From the NCBI GenBank assembly GCA_036505795.1, contig DASXSU010000040.1:1-12484 (forward strand): 12,484 nt of DNA, written 5' to 3'. Below, piece by piece: positions 1-5,088 of this stretch. Position numbers and translations under genes: made by a program. Each line of letters opens with the position of its first letter. Position 1 is the first letter of the stretch. The stretch is from NS-11 sp036505795. GTDB taxonomy: Bacteria > Nitrospirota > Nitrospiria > Nitrospirales > NS-4. Below the pieces are notes generated by a model. That model was not told where the DNA came from. It was given only the letters and a program-made list of their open reading frames with translations, and did no database searches.

Positions 1-435
1 GCGATGGGGAGCTATATGGAACATCTTCTGCCGCTCCCGGAGCCCTTGCTCCAAGGGCTCAATTTCCTGGTCTCCTTCGGCGTGATCACGCTGCTGTTCG
101 CCATGATGTTCAAAATTCTTCCGGACACGCCGGTTGCGTGGAATGATGTCTGGATTGGGGCCTCTGTGACAGCGTTCTTGTTTACGGTTGGAAAGCTGTT
201 GATCGGGATCTATCTTGGCAAGGCCAATTTTGCCTCCACCTACGGCGCGGCTGGGTCCCTTGTCGTCATCCTCGTCTGGGTCTACTATTCGACCCAAATT
301 CTTCTGTTGGGAGCGGAGTTCACAAAAGTCTACGCAATGACCTACGGCTCTTTGAAACAGCGCGGCGCCGCCAAGCATGCCGTCTCCTCTAACCGTGCCG
401 CCTCTGCCCAAACCAACGTATCGTCCTCTTCCTAA
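1..435 (+). CDS. YihY/virulence factor BrkB family membrane protein, C-terminal part (5' end outside window)
   Basis: The reading frame is open from the first base of the window, so the gene begins upstream and only the last 144 residues are seen. YihY/BrkB proteins are inner-membrane proteins of about 280-450 residues with six or so membrane helices; their biochemical role is not well established (the old RNase BN assignment was withdrawn). The visible part has three hydrophobic segments, roughly residues 20-42, 50-72 and 83-108. It ends in the family's typical C-terminal pattern: a Gly/Ala turn (STYGAAGS), a helix with VWVYYSTQILLLGAEFTK, then a short polar Ser/Ala-rich tail. The internal ATG codons at 4 and 16 should not be taken as starts, because the homologous region continues upstream. 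The stop lies 2 bases before the next gene, which suggests co-transcription and possibly translational coupling. Family assignment is confident; function is not. Confidence 0.85.
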   Translation, partial: AMGSYMEHLLPLPEPLLQGLNFLVSFGVITLLFAMMFKILPDTPVAWNDVWIGASVTAFLFTVGKLLIGIYLGKANFASTYGAAGSLVVILVWVYYSTQILLLGAEFTKVYAMTYGSLKQRGAAKHAVSSNRAASAQTNVSSSS

Positions 436-437
436 CC

Positions 438-1454
438 ATGGCTGATACAACACAGGATCGTCCGAACGGTCCCCAAGCCGCGTGGGAAGTCATCGTGGTC
501 GGTGGAGGACTGGCCGGACTCTCGGCGGCGTTATACTTGGGACGCAGCAAGCGCCGGACCTTGGTCATCGAATCCGGGCACTCCATGGCTGTGTGGGAAC
601 AGGATGTGGAAAACTATTTGGGATTTCCCGACGGAATTTCGGGAGAAGACCTATTACACCGCGGCCGGCAGCAAGCCGAGCGCTACGACGTGCAGTTCAT
701 ACGGGATGAAATTATGTCGGCGGAGCGGGCTGGGAACACATTCGTGCTTCAAGGCCGGCATGACCGCTACCAGGCTCGCCGGCTGGTTCTTGCCACCGGC
801 ATTACCCATCTGCCGCCGGAGATCCCTGAAGTGCGCGTGTGTCTCGGTCGTAGCCTGTTTTTCTGCAAAGACTGCGATGGATACCGCGTCCAGGGAACTC
901 GGATCGGGATAATCGGCCACACCAACGAAGCGATAGACTACGCTCTGGGCATGCTCGTGTACTCGCCTACCGTCATCGTCGCCACAAACGGCGGGAAAAA
1001 GGCATGGGACCGGTCCCGAGCGGATTGGATTGAGGAGTACCGCATACCCGTGTACGAGGAACGGATCGTCGAAGTTGAACACGATCACGGCATGGTCTGC
1101 TCAATCCGTCTGAAAGATGGCCCACAAGTCGCGATTGATTATCTTTTCGCGACGCGTGGCGATCTTTGCCATAATCAACTGGCACAATCGTTGGGTGCCA
1201 ACCTCAACACTGAGGGCGAGATCGATGTCGATGAATGCATGCTCACGAGCGTCAGGGGCTTATATGCAGCGGGCTGCGTCACACCGGCGAACTGTCAGAT
1301 GATCATCGCAGCAGGGCAGGGAGCGACCGCGGCTCAAGCTATCAACCGCGATCTCTTCGAGGAAGATCTTCGCACTCAGGCGTTACGTCGATATCGCGAG
1401 GGACAAATTCGTCACGCTAAAACCGAGCCCGAAATCTTAAAGAGCCAATCTTGA
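438..1454 (+). CDS. Thioredoxin-reductase-like NAD(P)/FAD-dependent oxidoreductase with CxxC redox centre
   Basis: A 338-residue flavoprotein of the class II (thioredoxin reductase) fold. The N-terminal FAD-binding dinucleotide motif is clear (EVIVVGGGLAGLSAA, residues 17-31), followed by an acidic residue at the end of the second strand (LVIESG), an ATG motif near 120 and a redox-active CKDCDG at 143-148, the position of CATCDG in thioredoxin reductase. The second Rossmann motif is degenerate: IGIIGHTNEA (156-165) instead of GGGNSA. The HRRxxxRA stretch that binds the NADPH 2'-phosphate is absent. The late GxxAAGD motif reads GLYAAGC (274-280), so the Asp that normally contacts the FAD ribityl chain is Cys. 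The electron donor may therefore not be NADPH. The ATG at 438 is chosen because it lies 16 residues before the FAD motif; there is no clear Shine-Dalgarno, and the upstream stop is 2 bases away, so coupling to the YihY-type gene is likely. The substrate is unknown. Confidence 0.88.
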   Translation: MADTTQDRPNGPQAAWEVIVVGGGLAGLSAALYLGRSKRRTLVIESGHSMAVWEQDVENYLGFPDGISGEDLLHRGRQQAERYDVQFIRDEIMSAERAGNTFVLQGRHDRYQARRLVLATGITHLPPEIPEVRVCLGRSLFFCKDCDGYRVQGTRIGIIGHTNEAIDYALGMLVYSPTVIVATNGGKKAWDRSRADWIEEYRIPVYEERIVEVEHDHGMVCSIRLKDGPQVAIDYLFATRGDLCHNQLAQSLGANLNTEGEIDVDECMLTSVRGLYAAGCVTPANCQMIIAAGQGATAAQAINRDLFEEDLRTQALRRYREGQIRHAKTEPEILKSQS

Positions 1455-1471
1455 CGCAAGAACTTCTGCGT
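1454..1471. terminator. Weak inverted repeat between convergent genes
   Basis: ACGCA and TGCGT arms flank an 8-base loop, overlapping the stop of the plus-strand flavoprotein gene and ending 3 bases before the stop of the convergent minus-strand gene. It is positioned as a bidirectional terminator would be, but the stem is only 5 bp and no T-run follows on either strand, so this is a weak call. Confidence 0.2.
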
Positions 1472-1473
1472 AG

Positions 1474-1722
1474 TCAGGCTTTATCGGGTCCGCCATTTCT
1501 CTCACTTTTCGGCAGCTTTGACCAATTGTCAAAGGTCAACCGTAATACCTCAATGGTACTCTTGATCAGCAGTTGCTGAGGTTCCGAAAGGGTCGCGCCG
1601 TTATGCAGGAGTTGAACAACCTGATCACAGGCTGACTCAAACCCGGTACAGATTTCCGTATGCTCCATAGAGGCCTCGGTCTCCTTCCCCGCACCACCTG
1701 TTGACATAGGCCTCATCCGCAT
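1474..1722 (-). CDS. Small hypothetical protein (82 or 64 residues)
   Basis: I do not recognise this protein. The core, from MEHTEICTGF onward, is a soluble, mostly helical 64-residue sequence with two Cys early on, a Leu-rich central helix and a charged tail ending GGPDKA; no signal peptide or membrane segment is seen. The start is uncertain. The ATG at 1722 overlaps the stop of the upstream DUF3309 gene as TAATG, an arrangement typical of termination-reinitiation, and gives 82 residues. A later in-frame ATG at 1668 has AAGGAG about 12 bases upstream and GAGG 5 bases upstream, and would give 64 residues without the unremarkable leader. The gene is probably in one transcript with the DUF3309 gene and converges on the flavoprotein gene, with 19 bases between the stops. 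Confidence 0.55.
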   Translation of the reverse strand: MRMRPMSTGGAGKETEASMEHTEICTGFESACDQVVQLLHNGATLSEPQQLLIKSTIEVLRLTFDNWSKLPKSERNGGPDKA

Positions 1723-1874
1723 TAGCGCCGGCGGGTCAATGCGAGAACTATAATGACAATAAGCAGTAGCCCGACTCCACCGCTCGGATAGTACCCCCAG
1801 GAGCTGCTATAGGGCCATGTCGGTAGGGCGCCAAGCAGCAGGAGAACCAAGATAACGATTAACAGCGTATGCAC
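1722..1874 (-). CDS. DUF3309-type small hydrophobic membrane protein, 50 residues
   Basis: A 50-residue ORF with a GTG start at 1874 and a TAA stop at 1722-1724. It has two hydrophobic helices: residues 4-17 (LLIVILVLLLLGAL) and 34-46 (VGLLLIVIIVLAL). Between them is the signature PTWPYSSSWGYYPSGG, and the protein ends in a basic TRRR tail. This pattern matches the DUF3309 family of small membrane proteins (known members about 50 residues, function unknown). The start is supported by AGAGGAGA seven bases before the GTG, the best ribosome binding site in this part of the window. It likely sits in the inner membrane as a helical hairpin. Its stop overlaps the candidate start of the following gene (TAATG), indicating a two-gene unit. 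The upstream leader holds overlapping inverted repeats (see separate entries). The family call rests on memory of the motif, not on a search. Confidence 0.85.
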   Translation of the reverse strand: MHTLLIVILVLLLLGALPTWPYSSSWGYYPSGGVGLLLIVIIVLALTRRR

Positions 1875-1880
1875 GGGGTA

Positions 1881-1888
1881 TCTCCTCT
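1881..1888 (-). promoter_or_regulatory. Ribosome binding site deciding the GTG start of the DUF3309 gene
   Basis: AGAGGAGA on the minus strand, with GGAG seven bases before GTG at 1874. It decides a start that has no ATG alternative in the hydrophobic N-terminus. Confidence 0.7.
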
Positions 1889-1925
1889 CCGCAAAAACGA
1901 GGTTATTGTTTGCGGCCGAGCAAAC
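1889..1925 (-). promoter_or_regulatory. Leader with two overlapping, mutually exclusive hairpins upstream of the DUF3309 gene
   Basis: Read on the minus strand, GTTTGC (1925-1920) can pair with GCAAAC (1913-1908) across a 6-base loop. Alternatively, CCGCAAA (1915-1909) can pair with TTTGCGG (1895-1889) across 13 bases. The two structures share the GCAAA segment and so exclude each other. The second one ends exactly where the AGAGGAGA ribosome binding site begins. The 18-base GTTTGC-N6-GCAAAC palindrome could equally be a DNA operator. What is seen is the pairing potential; a regulatory role is inference. Confidence 0.35.
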
Positions 1926-1946
1926 CCGTGTCCTACGGTCAGGGCG

Positions 1947-1961
1947 AGATCGTTTTGATCT
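1947..1961. repeat. Inverted repeat AGATC-N5-GATCT in the DUF3309 upstream region
   Basis: A perfect 5+5 bp inverted repeat around GTTTT, in the 187-base spacer between the LuxR-type gene ending at 2062 and the DUF3309 start. It could be an operator or chance; no convincing -35/-10 pair was identified nearby. Confidence 0.25.
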
Positions 1962-2006
1962 ACTGCGCTAACGGCTGAGCGTGTCCCCTGAAGATGTGAG
2001 AGGCGA

Positions 2007-2029
2007 GAAGGGCCCCTAAGGGCCGCTTC
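2007..2029 (-). terminator. Terminator-like GC-rich hairpin after the downstream LuxR-type gene
   Basis: About 33 bases beyond the stop of the LuxR-type gene (minus strand), GAAG-GGCCC arms pair with one bulged base around a 4-base loop. Outer GAGAAG/CTTCTC arms (2005-2010 and 2033-2038) offer an alternative pairing. There is no U-run on the minus strand, so an intrinsic terminator is only tentative. Confidence 0.35.
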
Positions 2030-2061
2030 CCGCTTCTCAGCATTGCATCGGAGATCGATGC

Positions 2062-2736
2062 TCACAAACGGATGACCTGCACAAGGATTCCGGTGCGGGT
2101 CGTCGTTTTGGTCTTCGCCATAATGTGCTTGATGTGCTCTTTAATAGTCTGCTCGGTGACTTTGAGCTCATTGGCGATTTCTTTGTTCGTCCACCCTTTG
2201 AGCAGGTTTTGAACCACCATGATCTCACGGTCCGTCAGACGGAACACATCCTTGAGATACTCGATGGATGGACCGGGACGGCGCCCGATCTCTTCTACCG
2301 TGATTAAAATGCGGGATTGTTGCAGGCCATGCCGGTCCGGGAGACCAAGGCCTGAGAGAAGCAATTGCTGGCCTGATACCTCAAAAACCCGCTTGACGCG
2401 AAACTGCTCCCAGTCTTTTGCGTCGGTCCTGACCTGAAGCAGTTTGTTGATCTCTCCGCAGAGCTCTTGGACGGGAAGCGGCAACGTCTTGACGCTTTCT
2501 TCCTCTCCGCTGGGGTCTAACGCGGCGCAGAGCTGCCACGCCCGACGGTCTTTATACAGTAAGTGCCCGGAGGTACTCAGAATTAAAATGCCTGGGCCGG
2601 CACGCTTTTCCGCAATGCTCTCTGTAAAAGCGGAGGAAACCTCGTCGTCCAACACCTTGAAGTCATCGTTGTCAGTTACGGAGACACTTCCCTTTTGGCT
2701 ACTCCGGACGCTTACGGAAATCACGCCACCCACCAT
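2062..2736 (-). CDS. LuxR-type transcriptional regulator with PAS-like N-terminal domain (downstream paralogue)
   Basis: A 224-residue regulator. The C-terminus, residues 166-224, is a GerE/LuxR-type helix-turn-helix: LTDREIMVVQNLLKG, then NKEIANELKVTEQTIKEHI, in which the recognition helix is VTEQTIKEHIKHIM. The N-terminal part lacks the conserved Asp/Lys pattern of a receiver domain. Instead residues 48-72 (GPGILILSTSG, then YKDRRAWQLC) and 125-150 look like strands and helices of a PAS-like sensor; this is inferred from pattern only, and no cofactor ligand is identified. The start at 2736 follows AAGGGGG six bases upstream. The gene lies 143 bases downstream of a paralogue (2880-3563) in the same orientation, with about 86% identical residues over the last 99 positions. 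Target genes are unknown; the next genes downstream (the DUF3309 pair) are candidates by proximity only. Confidence 0.85.
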   Translation of the reverse strand: MVGGVISVSVRSSQKGSVSVTDNDDFKVLDDEVSSAFTESIAEKRAGPGILILSTSGHLLYKDRRAWQLCAALDPSGEEESVKTLPLPVQELCGEINKLLQVRTDAKDWEQFRVKRVFEVSGQQLLLSGLGLPDRHGLQQSRILITVEEIGRRPGPSIEYLKDVFRLTDREIMVVQNLLKGWTNKEIANELKVTEQTIKEHIKHIMAKTKTTTRTGILVQVIRL

Positions 2737-2879
2737 GTCTGACCCCCTTGGTTGTAAATTGCCAAGTTAAATTTCTTAAGACTTGACAGGGGTTGATTAG
2801 CAATAAACCTGTGGCCGCAACAACGGACAAATTTCGATATGGGAAACGGGAAATGTCGTACAGGCATGTTCACCTTCGA
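2737..2879 (-). other. Spacer between the two LuxR-type paralogues
   Basis: These 143 bases hold the AGGGGG ribosome binding site of the downstream paralogue and an AT-rich stretch around 2755-2785. I find no convincing minus-strand promoter. A TTGACA at about 2783 is on the plus strand and leads to no gene. Whether the two genes share a transcript is unclear. Confidence 0.4.
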
Positions 2880-3563
2880 TCACAGGCGCAATACCTGTAC
2901 GAGAATCCCGGTGCGGGTCGTTGTCTTGGTCTTCGCCATGATGTGCTTGATATGCTCCTTCACCGTTTGCTCGGTGACGCCCAGCTCATTGGCGATCTCC
3001 TTATTCGTCCAACCCTTCAACAAATTCTGAACAACGGTCACCTCACGGTCGGTCAAGCGGAAGATCTCCTTGATCTGTTCAATCACGGCCCCTTGGCGTC
3101 GACCGATGGCTTCCATGGTGATGAGGATGCGCGACTGTTGCAGGCCATGGCGGTCCGGAAGCCCGAGGCCTGATAATAGGATTGGCTGATCGGGGCTGCC
3201 GATCACCCGCTTGATGCGTATTTGCTCCCAGTCTTTCGCGTCGGTCCAAATCTGGAGGAGTTTGTTAACCTCCCCACAGAGCTCGACTACCGGAGTCGGA
3301 AGCACCCCGTTGGCGGCCTTGCCGGCGCCCTTATTGATTTCCGCACACAGGTCCCAGGCTCGCCGATCTTTGTACAGCAGTTGACTAGAGGACGTGAGGA
3401 TTAAAATGCCCGGGCCGACCCGTCTTTCCATGATGCTCTCGGTCAGATCGTAGGCGGCATCCGGAAAAGAGCGTTGAAATTCTTCGATATTCCCCTGGGT
3501 TTTTTCCACCGTTGCGCCGTTTTTCTCGGCTTTACTCAGTTTCACCGAGATGACACTCGCCAT
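2880..3563 (-). CDS. LuxR-type transcriptional regulator with PAS-like N-terminal domain (upstream paralogue)
   Basis: A 227-residue paralogue of the regulator at 2062-2736. The shared blocks are an N-terminal (V/A)xVISV start, TESIxExRxGPGILIL (about 41-56), LLYKDRRAW (62-70), ELCGE(I/V)NKLLQ, TDAKDWEQ, and a nearly identical C-terminal half from LLSGLGLPDRHGLQQSRILI to the end (LVQVLRL). The LuxR/GerE helix-turn-helix occupies about residues 169-227, with NKEIANELGVTEQTVKEHI as scanning and recognition helices. No receiver domain is seen. I chose the ATG at 3563 rather than the in-frame ATG at 3599: the later start has AGGGGG seven bases upstream, the same signal used by the paralogue, and the resulting N-termini align (MASVISV against MVGGVISV). 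Three CACCT boxes in 14-base phase lie 34-66 bases upstream. The pair is probably a tandem duplication; N-terminal divergence suggests different signals acting on similar DNA sites. Confidence 0.85.
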   Translation of the reverse strand: MASVISVKLSKAEKNGATVEKTQGNIEEFQRSFPDAAYDLTESIMERRVGPGILILTSSSQLLYKDRRAWDLCAEINKGAGKAANGVLPTPVVELCGEVNKLLQIWTDAKDWEQIRIKRVIGSPDQPILLSGLGLPDRHGLQQSRILITMEAIGRRQGAVIEQIKEIFRLTDREVTVVQNLLKGWTNKEIANELGVTEQTVKEHIKHIMAKTKTTTRTGILVQVLRL

Positions 3564-3896
3564 TGTGTTACCCCCTGTCGTAAGAAACACTACTTTCACC
3601 TAGACTCGAACACCTATATACAGGCACCTGCGGATTATGGATACCCCTACATTGGTATGGTTTTTTCTGAGCAACGATGAACTTTGCCTACCAATGAACA
3701 GCAACTGGGAGAGACCCGCAGCATTCGAGGCCGGGCACAACGTCAAAAATGCTTCTCCGCGTCAATATTCACCCGCCGGCCAGCAGGCAATCCTCACGTC
3801 ATGGTTATTGGTTTGCGCTGTGCTCGAAACGCTGCGACAAAGAAAATCGTAGCGCTTCCGGTGACGCCGTGGTGGATGAAAAACGTGTCAGAAGGG
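3564..3896 (-). other. 333-base non-coding spacer upstream of the LuxR-type pair
   Basis: No ORF here has a credible ribosome binding site or coding character; the several 60-90-residue open frames are mutually overlapping shadows. It holds the AGGGGG site for the gene starting at 3563, the three phased CACCT boxes (3597-3629) and probably that gene's promoter. A TATATA at about 3615-3620 is a possible -10 box but has no good -35 partner. No terminator for the upstream gene (stop at 3897) is apparent. Confidence 0.45.
3597..3629 (-). repeat. Three CACCT direct repeats with exact 14-base period upstream of a LuxR-type gene
   Basis: CACCT occurs at 3597-3601, 3611-3615 and 3625-3629 on the plus strand (AGGTG on the coding strand), starts spaced exactly 14 bases. 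The array lies 34-66 bases before the ATG at 3563, where an operator or activator site would sit. The intervening bases are not conserved. A regulatory role is inference. Confidence 0.35.
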
Positions 3897-4760
3897 TCAG
3901 GATGCCAGCGAAATCGCCCTGGGGTTTCCGAGGTTGACAGATGGCGCAGAGGCTTTGGGCCTATGCGATGCTGAAGATCGGCGGATATGCTCAAGGTCTT
4001 CACGTCGGACTGCATGAGCGCGGCAGAATCGTTTTAACCGCTCTTTTGAGACATGGAGATTTTTGACAAGGCCGCGAATGCTCGGAGTCTTTTCGTAGGC
4101 GATGAGAAATTCTTCTCGGGAGGAGAATGGAAACGGCCGGACGGCTTCAGTGTAGTGGGGTTCGGCCGGAATGACGCCGTACGCGATGCCACGGTGAATT
4201 AATTGGCGGACCCGCTCACGGCTTAAACTCAGACGTCGCCCGACAGATTCTAACGTTCTATATCTTTTGTACAATTCGTAGGCCTGACTGCACTGAGCAA
4301 GGCTGTCTTCAGGCACCTTTTCGGATGGAATGTCAGCAGGGAGGATCCGGTCCGATTGGCTTCGCTCCTGCACCTTCTCTAATACCCTTTGGACATGCGA
4401 GCGAAAACGGCTGTTGACTTGTCGACGGTAAATCAGCTTCGCGAGGATGAGAGGGTCAACATTCAAGTATGAGGCGGCTTGAACTGTGCCTCCGCATGTG
4501 ATGAGAAACCGATGCAACCGGTCCGATAGGCTGTCCGCTTGCGCCAAAGGATAGGCTTTCGGCTGTAGCTTGCCATGCTTCAACGCTCTCTCAACCTTTT
4601 CTAAAGTAGCCTGCGCGATCGGTCGCCTTGCAACGATATTCTGAATGGTTTTGGGGTACAGGTATGCTCCGGCCGCCGCGAGATACTTGTCGTGGTACGG
4701 CCCCAGCAGTTTCTCGAGCGCCTCAGCTAAATACACAGGACCTTGGGTTTCGGAAGTCAT
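3897..4760 (-). CDS. Multi-helix-turn-helix DNA-binding protein with a sigma-70 region 4-like module
   Basis: A 287-residue protein I cannot place in a named family. Residues 160-192 closely follow sigma-70 region 4.2: YKRYRTLESVGRRLSLSRERVRQLIHRG (cf. TLEEVG...TRERIRQI in RpoD). Sigma regions 2 and 3 (the -10 recognition and core-binding parts) are missing, so it is unlikely to be a working sigma factor by itself. Three other segments look like helix-turn-helix units by pattern: 25-62 (KYLAAAGAYLYPKTIQNIVA), 84-130 (GGTVQAASYLNVDPLILAKL) and 218-256 (SIRGLVKNLHVSKERLKRF). The last 28 residues are basic and Ser/Pro/Ala-rich, probably disordered. The ATG at 4760 follows CGGGAG by nine bases. 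It appears to be a single-gene unit flanked by 330-base spacers. A role as a DNA-binding regulator is likely; the target is unknown. Confidence 0.75.
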   Translation of the reverse strand: MTSETQGPVYLAEALEKLLGPYHDKYLAAAGAYLYPKTIQNIVARRPIAQATLEKVERALKHGKLQPKAYPLAQADSLSDRLHRFLITCGGTVQAASYLNVDPLILAKLIYRRQVNSRFRSHVQRVLEKVQERSQSDRILPADIPSEKVPEDSLAQCSQAYELYKRYRTLESVGRRLSLSRERVRQLIHRGIAYGVIPAEPHYTEAVRPFPFSSREEFLIAYEKTPSIRGLVKNLHVSKERLKRFCRAHAVRREDLEHIRRSSASHRPKASAPSVNLGNPRAISLAS

Positions 4761-5088
4761 GATCCGGGTCTCCCGCTTGATTCAAGTATCAAATGCTCAG
4801 ACCTTTTCCCTATCTCCCAGCAAGTGTCGTACCAGCGAATCCTCAAGGACCCAGACCTTGCAAACCAATGGAAACAACGCCTAAGGCAGGAATATGGCGG
4901 GCTCAAGGAATTGCAGAAACACAAGGCTTTCAGGAAGATACACCAGGTATTCTAATCAGGTAAGCGAGCGGTACTCTATGATTCCAAAAATTGACAGGAT
5001 CCGATCGCGCTGGGGGTGTAGCTCTCCACCTACAGGATTGGCTCCTTTCAGCCAGCGCGCACCAACTCCACCAAAAGCCCGATGTGTT
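4761..5088. other. 328-base spacer between cydB and the multi-HTH gene
   Basis: It contains the ribosome binding site (CGGGAG, about 4770-4775) and presumably the promoter of the multi-HTH gene, and an 11-base palindrome CTTGATTCAAG at 4776-4786. No intrinsic terminator for the cyd operon is visible downstream of 5089. On the plus strand the frame ending at 4955 encodes a Lys/Gln/Leu-rich helical stretch from about 4819 that looks slightly protein-like, but it lacks a credible start signal, so it is not called as a gene. Confidence 0.4.
4776..4786. promoter_or_regulatory. Palindrome CTTGA-T-TCAAG just upstream of the multi-HTH gene
   Basis: A perfect 5+1+5 palindrome 16-26 bases before the ATG at 4760, partly next to the ribosome binding site. 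It is suitable in position for an autoregulatory operator of the downstream DNA-binding protein, but short enough to be chance. Confidence 0.25.

Noticed and set aside
1859..2065. 68-residue minus-strand ORF between the LuxR-type gene and the DUF3309 gene
   Set aside because: It overlaps the DUF3309 start in another frame, contains the hairpins and inverted repeats of the leader, and has no recognisable sequence or ribosome binding site.
2783..2805. TTGACA followed by TAAACC on the plus strand as a promoter
   Set aside because: The spacing is only 15 bases, the -10 is poor, and it would read antisense into the LuxR-type genes with no gene to serve.
2859..2866. TACAGGCA shared by the upstream regions of both LuxR-type genes (also at 3619-3626)
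   Set aside because: One shared 8-mer between regions of this size is expected by chance, and its distance to the starts differs (about 123 against 56 bases).
3599..3599. ATG at 3599 as the start of the upstream LuxR-type gene
   Set aside because: The ATG at 3563 has the AGGGGG site also used by the paralogue and gives matching N-termini; the 12 extra residues have no counterpart.
4844..4860. CAAGG-N7-CCTTG inverted repeat as a terminator of the cyd operon
   Set aside because: The stem is 5 bp, there is no U-run, and it lies more than 200 bases beyond the cydB stop.
4743..4955. 70-residue plus-strand ORF overlapping the start of the multi-HTH gene
   Set aside because: Its first part is antisense to the real gene start and no ribosome binding site precedes the ATG; only the 3' part looks at all protein-like, so it is kept as a weak finding and not as a gene.
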